This document shows, piece after piece, positions 58,401 through 64,000 of a DNA stretch of 64,000 bases (the first letter of the stretch is position 1; every line of letters starts with the position of its first letter). The position numbers and the translations under genes were made by a program. This DNA comes from Periconia sp. R9002 (lineage: Eukaryota > Ascomycota > Dothideomycetes > Pleosporales > Periconiaceae), in assembly GCA_023627715.1 (NCBI GenBank), contig JAMAHW010000084.1, positions 1 through 64,000 on the forward strand, written 5' to 3'. The notes beneath the pieces were generated by a model. It was not told where the DNA came from. It saw only the letters and a list, made by a program, of their open reading frames with translations, and made no database searches.

Positions 58401-60238
58401 TCCGCAGCAGACCATCTACATCCGAGCCCGCCCAGTATCTTCCCTGCTTTGGCTAAACTTTGCGCAAAGATAGGATAGCGCTTGAGTTCGTTCCCCATTC
58501 CGGCGTATTGGGCTCCCTGACCAGTGAAAACGAAGGCAAGGCAGGGTTTTTCAGATTTAGATAGCGCAACGGGCTTGGACATGGCAGATAGGGAGAGTTT
58601 GTCCCCAGGGCCTACTACAGCATATCTGCGGCACGACATGGCGGTACGTCGAGCTGCGAGAGTGTAAGAAAGGCGATTCAGTACATCAAACTGCTTGCCG
58701 TCCACGTGTTCTTGATAGTAATCGACATAAGCTTGCGACATGCGGTCCAGCGCGGGGCCATCAGCAGCACTCCAGACGAGGAGCTGTGAGATGACTTGTC
58801 TGTCCTCTTCTGCTGGCTGGTGGTAACCATTTGGCTGATTTTGAAGTCCATCCATTTGTTCCTGTCCGTTCCGTTGGGGATGTTGGACTTGGTGATGGCC
58901 CACCAACTTCCGCTCACGCAGATAGCTCGCAGCATCGTCGACGATGGCATGAGCATTGGTGCCACCGAAGCCAAAACTTTGCACGGAAACCCGCCGAAGG
59001 CCATCACTAATGTCCTCATCATTCTGTTCACGTGGCCATGGGAGACATTCGGTAGGTACAGCGAGATTAAAACCTGCAGCATCGATTTTGGGGTTGAGAC
59101 GATTAAAGAGAGCGACTGGTGGTATAACGCCCTTTTCCAATACAAGCACACATTTGGCCAAGGCAGCCAATCCGCTGGCAGCTTCAAGGTGACCGATATT
59201 TGCTTTGATGGAGCCAACGTAAAGAGGCTCCGAGGGGGACCGAGCCACGCCAAAGACCCGCCCCAGCGCTGTGGTCTCGATAGGGTCACCCACTGCTGTA
59301 CCGGTCCCATGGGCTTCAAAGTAGCGTGTCTTGCTGATCGGTAGCCCTGCCTTTTCGTAAGCCTGGCGGATGAGGCTCTCCTGGGCGTTGGCGCTAGGCT
59401 GGGTTAGGGTGGGCGTGCGACCATCCTGGTTTGATGCTGTTCCTCTGATCACCGCTCTAATCATGTCCCTGGCAGCAACTGCTTCGCTGAAAGGCTTGAT
59501 CACTACTGCTACAATCCCCTCTCCACGCGCGTAGCCGTTGGCACTCTCATCAAAACTATGGCAACGGCTATCTGGCGAAAGAAAGCTTAGATTGGCCATC
59601 AACGTCGTCATATCCGGACTCAACAGTGCGCTACTTCCGATGACGATAGCAGAAGTGGCGTCTCCACTAGCGATCGTCTGGCAGGCCATATGTAGCGCAA
59701 TCAGCCCCGAAGAGCAAGCCGTGTCGACATGCATGCTTGGCCCTCGGGCATCCAGGAACCAACTCACTCGGTTCGCCATCGCGGAGTATGTTGTGCCAAT
59801 TCCCCCATGACGTGCTGCTGTATCCAGATCTTTCGATTGGATTCTCACATAATCATCAGACATAGACGATGTGAAAACAGCCATATAGCTCCCTCGTACT
59901 GTCTCCAATCCCATACCAGCATTTTCTAGAGCATGAAAACAAGTCTCAAGTGCCCATCGTTGTTGTGGGTCCATAGCCGCTGCTTCTCGCCCAGGCACGG
60001 AGAAGAAGCGCGCATCGAAAGCTGCCGGATCATCTTTGGTGAAGTATCCGCCGCGTCCGTGGAGTGTATTGATCTGCTTCTTTGGTGATGGATCGTGGAA
60101 ACCATCCACATTGACTCGGTCAGAGGGCCACTCGGTGAGAACGTTCCGCCCGTTTGCGACCATATCCCACAAATTGCCCTCATCTGTGGCCTCCTGCGGC
60201 ATCTTGAACGCCATACCCACAATGGCGACGGGATCCAT
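52403..60238 (-). CDS. highly reducing type I polyketide synthase
   Basis: Three exons: 60238-53726, 53676-53338 and 53287-52403; GT-AG introns of 49 and 50 bp in phase; about 2578 aa. The start is ATG 60238 (MDPVAIVGMA); the frame upstream has only TTG. Domain order KS-AT-DH-MT-ER-KR-ACP. KS Cys in DTACSSGL (~172); AT Ser in GHSSGEIAAAYASG (~655); DH His in WLADHVVDG (~977) and Asp in HPAVLDALVHLL; C-methyltransferase SAM motif LEVGAGTGG (~1449); ER HAAAGSTGQLAVK (~1978); KR VAGGLGGVGRS (~2197) with Tyr in SNYAAGNSF; ACP Ser in GVDSLIAIEL (~2524). All catalytic residues seem intact. No release domain is present, so a partner hydrolase or acyltransferase is expected but none is adjacent. The product would be a reduced, methylated polyketide chain. 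Confidence 0.93.
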
Positions 60239-62931
60239 GTTGCAAATCGATGTAAGGCCAAGCAATGTCAGAATCCGTTGCTACTCACCCTTGCACAAAA
60301 ACCAACACGCAGACGGAGGTGGGGATTTTGCGTGAGGGGATGATATCACGTGAATGGATATCCGCGCGCATGCATGGGTGGCATAAGCTTGGTGATGATC
60401 TTCTGACTTCTTTCAACTTTCAACTCAGATAATTAGCAAAACTGGCAGGTTTATATCTGGCCGGTCTTTATCCCCATTCCCTGCTGCGTGTGTCCCTGTA
60501 TGATGTATAGACGCGAACGAATGTGCGCTGTAGATTCTTCCATTGGACGAAGGGCACCTTTGATCACTCTTGGGGGCCAGCTGGTGCAGGCATCTACGTA
60601 CTATCCCATGGGGAAGCTGCCATATTATTCATCTCATTAGATTTTAGAAGCCACTTCGGGGATTGAAGATGTGATGAATACCCCGCACTGCATGTATGGA
60701 GGATCAACATTTAGTCGATCATTTATGGACCGAACTTAGCCACGTTCATCTTTCCATCATTGCGCGGTGTATCACTGTTTGTGTGATGCCTGCATTGATA
60801 CTGCAAGGTCACCATCTCCTGCAATCTCGATACCGGTGTTCTATCTTGACCCTTGACAACAGGGTCATGCCGGGAGTGACTCAGCCGTGCTGACAGTGTG
60901 AGTAGACTAGTTGCAGACGCCTTCCTAAAAAGTGACATGAGCCCGATAATGATCACATAGGAAATTTATAGTACTGTTTACAACGTACATGGAACCAACA
61001 CATTGTGTTTAAAAAAAAAAGACAGATGACAGCTGGGGATATGGACGGCGTCTCTGGGCAAAGCGGAATCTCTAAAACTGCTTTTTGTGTAAGTTCTGTT
61101 TAATGTTTAGGTGCAGGAAACCCTGTATCGTAATATCGAGAAGATAGGTATTGTTTATATTTTGACGGTTGCACAGCATCTGACGTTAGCACGGACTAGA
61201 TGTCCCTCTCGCTTTTTCCAACTTCACTATATTATCATCACCATACAGATACGAACTGCGAAATATTGATAACTCCAATTGGAGACGGTGACATGCTCGT
61301 CTCGCAATCTATCAGGCAATGGGTTTTTCATCAAGACTTCACTAACCTCTCGCTTGGATTGCTTACTGTACTCTAACAGTACACCCTTGTGGAACGCGGG
61401 ACCCAGGAAATCGTTGATTCGTCCTCGCCAAAGACCAATCTCCACTTCGTGAACGCTAAACCTCAAGCTACACAACGTAACTATTTAGCGTCTCACCCTT
61501 TGCCCTATTGGCTTCCCGGCGACTATCTGAAATCTGCATTACTCACACCCTTGCAACCGATAACATGTTGCAGACCCCGCTGCGTATTTGCGAAGCAGCG
61601 GCATCATGGTCGAAACAGCCCATGAGTTATCGTGTCAATGGAAGTCAGGCAGAACCGTGGATAAGTGTAATCAAACTTGTGCGGCAGCTTTATCAAAGTC
61701 AAATCTCGTCGCGAGTAGACTGGGAAGGAAATAGCTGTCTATTACATCATACCGATATACCCATGCTTGTCGGGTGAATATACTCCTAGGACCTCTACCC
61801 ACGAAAACTGGGCACATGCCTGTCTACACGTTACTTTGAGACTGCTAGTGGATGAAGATGTAATGGTCCATTCCTTTGCCCGGTGGAATCGTTTCAACAA
61901 ACGAATTTTCGGCTGAATGATGGGTAGTCGGTGAGTCGGCTTACAGCTATATGTATAAAATACCATATCTATAGGGCTGCTTACCGCAATCACGAATGGA
62001 CGGGAGGACATCATTCTGCTTACGGAAATAAGCTTACGCTCCGGCATATTAAAAAGCTCTTATAGGGTGGTTAATCCAGCTTCTTGGTTCCGATCTTTTG
62101 CCTTACATCAGTCGTACGAGAAACACGACATCGTCGTAGACACCCGAAGGGGTTCAAAGAATGTTACGCAAGACTCACCTCATCATTTCGAAGTATCGCG
62201 GTTCATTGACAGACTTAAAGGTAGGATGCTCCATATATATTCCGTTATCCAGCAGATAGGTTCTTTTGTTAGAACCCTGTGCACAGGAATACGGCCGTAA
62301 ATGAAAGACCATCATGCGCAGCGACGAATCATGAAAATTATGATCAAAAAAATGAGCCCTAATGCAAGCGCATCCGGACGTCCCTATCCCTCAATAATTT
62401 GCTTTTGGGTATAGGCAGTAATGTATTCTAAAGGCCTTGTAAATATCAGTTCAAATTTGGAACCTTCGTCGATGAAAAGCCGAAGTGAAGTGATGCGCCA
62501 CGAAATCGAAATCTCTCTCGTACATTACTCCCATGATTCTACCTATCTCTGAGTAATGCCGCAACGATTATCTTGAATGTGGTCAATATGGGAAGGAGGG
62601 TCGTGTTTGTCCACACACCCTGCAACGCACAGATGGTACCAACCCCGCGGCTTGGCCGTGCATGCCTCCAGTGGCTGATCTTCGCCCCAGATCCCCAACC
62701 CAACACTCGGACACCGACTGTGTTGTTGTGTATACTTTAGCTCTGCATGGTACTACTAAGCGACCAGGTCTTCGTCTAAAGTCGATTCGATTTGAGTCGG
62801 TCACTCTATCGTTTAGTCACCCGCAGGGAGCTACCCAACGAAGCACCATTATCACATTGCCGTCTTAGCCTACCCCATTTTTTTTCTTCTTCCTTCGATT
62901 GTGTCTTCGCATTCAGTTGCGAGTCTCAGTC
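60239..62931. other. 2.7 kb intergenic: PKS promoter and rhodopsin-fold gene promoter
   Basis: It lies between divergent starts. Many short frames, none with a recognisable motif. A run of A lies at 61011-61020. TATCACGTGAATG near 60344, with a CACGTG core, is about 110 bases upstream of the PKS ATG. Confidence 0.45.
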
Positions 62932-64000
62932 ATGGACGTTTATCGTCGCGCCGCAGTCAGCCCGGCGGCGCTCGAGAATCTGTTCAATGCTCCCGCTGGC
63001 AACCCACCGCCAGGGGTGGAACGTCATCTCGACACGGCGAAAAACTACAACAAGGAAGCCAACGCGTACATGGCCGTATGCTTGGTACTGACCACATTCG
63101 CGTTGGCTGCGAGAATATATTCCCGATTAGCTATCACGAAGAAGTTCCATCTAGAAGACTGCAAGTTCTTTTACTCCATCAAGTTGCTGCTGGCTAACGA
63201 CGTTCAATAGATTTTGGCATGATCGCCTATGTGGGTCCTCCGAACCTGAACCACAGAGTCATGGTGAGAGGAATATTCTGACTTACTATAGTTACCGTTC
63301 GTAGTGCTTTGCTGGACTATAGTCGACTACGGAGAGTATGTAGGCTACTTCGTGCATCAATGGGACTTGCGAGGTCGCATCAATGTACGGCATAGCATGG
63401 TGAGGCTTTCATTCCCTCTCGACTCGACAGCTCAAGCTGCTAATTATCGACTTTTGCCCCCTGCAGCTCACATTCATAATCACAATATGCTACTGCTTGA
63501 TTATGTTCTTCCTCAAAGCGGCTATCCTGCTAGAATGGCAGCGCATCTTCGCCCTCAACCGCACAAACAGCGTATACTTCTGGGTCAGCATGACTCTTAT
63601 CATACTCAATTCGGGTCTCTGGACTTCCGCCTTCTTATCGAGCATCTTCATGTGCAACCCGATTGAAAAGGTTTTCAAATTCTGGCTGGAAGGGACATGC
63701 ATCAATCGGCAGACGCGCGACATTTTTAATGCCGGGGCCAACCTCGTTCTTGATCTGTTCATCTTCCTGCTCCCACAGAGGGTCATTTGGCGACTCAATT
63801 TGAACAAGAACCGTCGGATTGGTCTCTCGATTGTATTCTCTGTGGGCCTTATGTACGTCTTTCCCCCTAACAGTCGAGATGATTGCATCGAGTCTACACA
63901 GCTAACAAATTGGCGTCTAGAACTATCGGCCTCGCCAGCGGGCGGCTCTACGCAACCGTCAACCAGGACTACACAACGAGCGACTTGTCCAAACCATCCG
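62932..64000 (+). CDS. fungal rhodopsin-fold integral membrane protein (3' partial)
   Basis: Exons that keep frame: 62932-63160, 63211-63234, 63305-63399, 63467-63852 and 63921-64000 (cut by the window end). The first intron is GC-AG (GCAAGT...CAATAG, branch CTAAC, 50 bp). The second uses a weak GTCCTC donor and is the least certain. Transmembrane helices: AYMAVCLVLTTFALAARIY, FGMIAYV plus VLCWTIV, LTFIITICYCLIMFFLKAAIL, VYFWVSMTLIILNSGLW and LVLDLFIFLLP. FKFWLEGTCIN, near-universal in this family, is present. These plasma-membrane seven-helix proteins (the family of PTH11-like receptors without a CFEM domain) are of mostly unknown ligand. The C-terminus is not in the window. Confidence 0.8.

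Noticed and set aside
58678..59344. Long open frames on both strands over the PKS KS region
   Set aside because: They are shadows of the conserved KS coding frame and show no family motif.
13505..60238. One joint NRPS-PKS hybrid cluster
   Set aside because: The NRPS-locus edge (27968) and the PKS end (52403) are about 24 kb apart, separated by a carboxypeptidase, a desaturase-like gene, 2EXR genes and signalling genes with no biosynthetic link; the PKS and NRPS lack docking or fusion features.
60239..60265. PKS start at 60265
   Set aside because: The codon there is TTG; the first ATG in frame is at 60238, directly before the conserved DPVAIVGMA.
63264..63304. Frameshift in the rhodopsin-fold gene
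   Set aside because: Using the GTCCTC donor at 63235 instead of GTGAGA at 63264 restores phase and a continuous helix.
1..64000. CRISPR arrays, rRNA or tRNA genes
   Set aside because: No regular spacer-repeat structure or recognisable cloverleaf or rRNA sequence was seen; a tRNAscan or Infernal run would be the decisive test.

Overview
The window looks like the genome of a filamentous ascomycete (Pezizomycotina). Most genes carry short 45-85 bp spliceosomal introns. The families are typical of these fungi: a multidomain NRPS, a highly reducing PKS, a HeLo-domain protein, 2EXR proteins, a CHAT/TPR protein, a fungal rhodopsin-fold membrane protein and a secreted pectate-lyase-fold glycosidase. 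The first 1.9 kb is extremely TA-rich and nearly free of CpA/TpG, the signature of repeat-induced point mutation (RIP).

Layout. 0-1.9 kb: RIP-like block. 1.9-10.7 kb: a TPR-CHAT caspase-like protein, a decayed protein kinase, weak or decayed ORFs and an ~80 bp tandem repeat. 10.8-12.3 kb: a secreted glycosidase. 13.5-28.0 kb: a compact biosynthetic locus with two divergent gene pairs: a two-module NRPS (-) with an aldo-keto reductase (+), and an acyl-CoA thioesterase (-) with a PAL/aminomutase-type MIO enzyme (+). The promoter between the last two contains four degenerate copies of a ~146 bp repeat. 30.7-34.6 kb: a secreted serine carboxypeptidase and a membrane desaturase-like enzyme. 34.7-37.1 kb: a broken 2EXR gene and an intact 2EXR protein with a PIP-box-like N-terminus. 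37.7-44.8 kb: a kinase-Sel1-ankyrin-transmembrane gene split by one in-frame stop, divergent from a HeLo-pseudokinase gene. 45.5-60.2 kb: an MFS transporter with two splice/frame lesions, a secreted VOC protein, a small CxxCxGxG protein and a complete HR-PKS. 62.9 kb to the end: a rhodopsin-fold membrane protein running off the window.

The most interesting unit is the 13.5-28.0 kb locus. Both NRPS adenylation domains lack the Asp (GrsA Asp235 position) that normally binds the alpha-amino group. The neighbouring MIO enzyme keeps its ASG triad and both catalytic tyrosines but has an unusual Leu-Thr pair at the substrate-selecting position. Together with an AKR and a thioesterase, this suggests a small peptide or depsipeptide built from non-alpha-amino units such as beta-aryl amino acids, aryl acids or hydroxy acids. 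That product class is inference; the domain and residue facts are read directly. The HR-PKS lies about 24 kb away beyond unrelated genes and is treated as a separate locus.

Limits: exon boundaries were placed by eye from GT/GC-AG signals, reading frame and family motifs. No database search was run. No tRNA, rRNA or CRISPR array was recognised.
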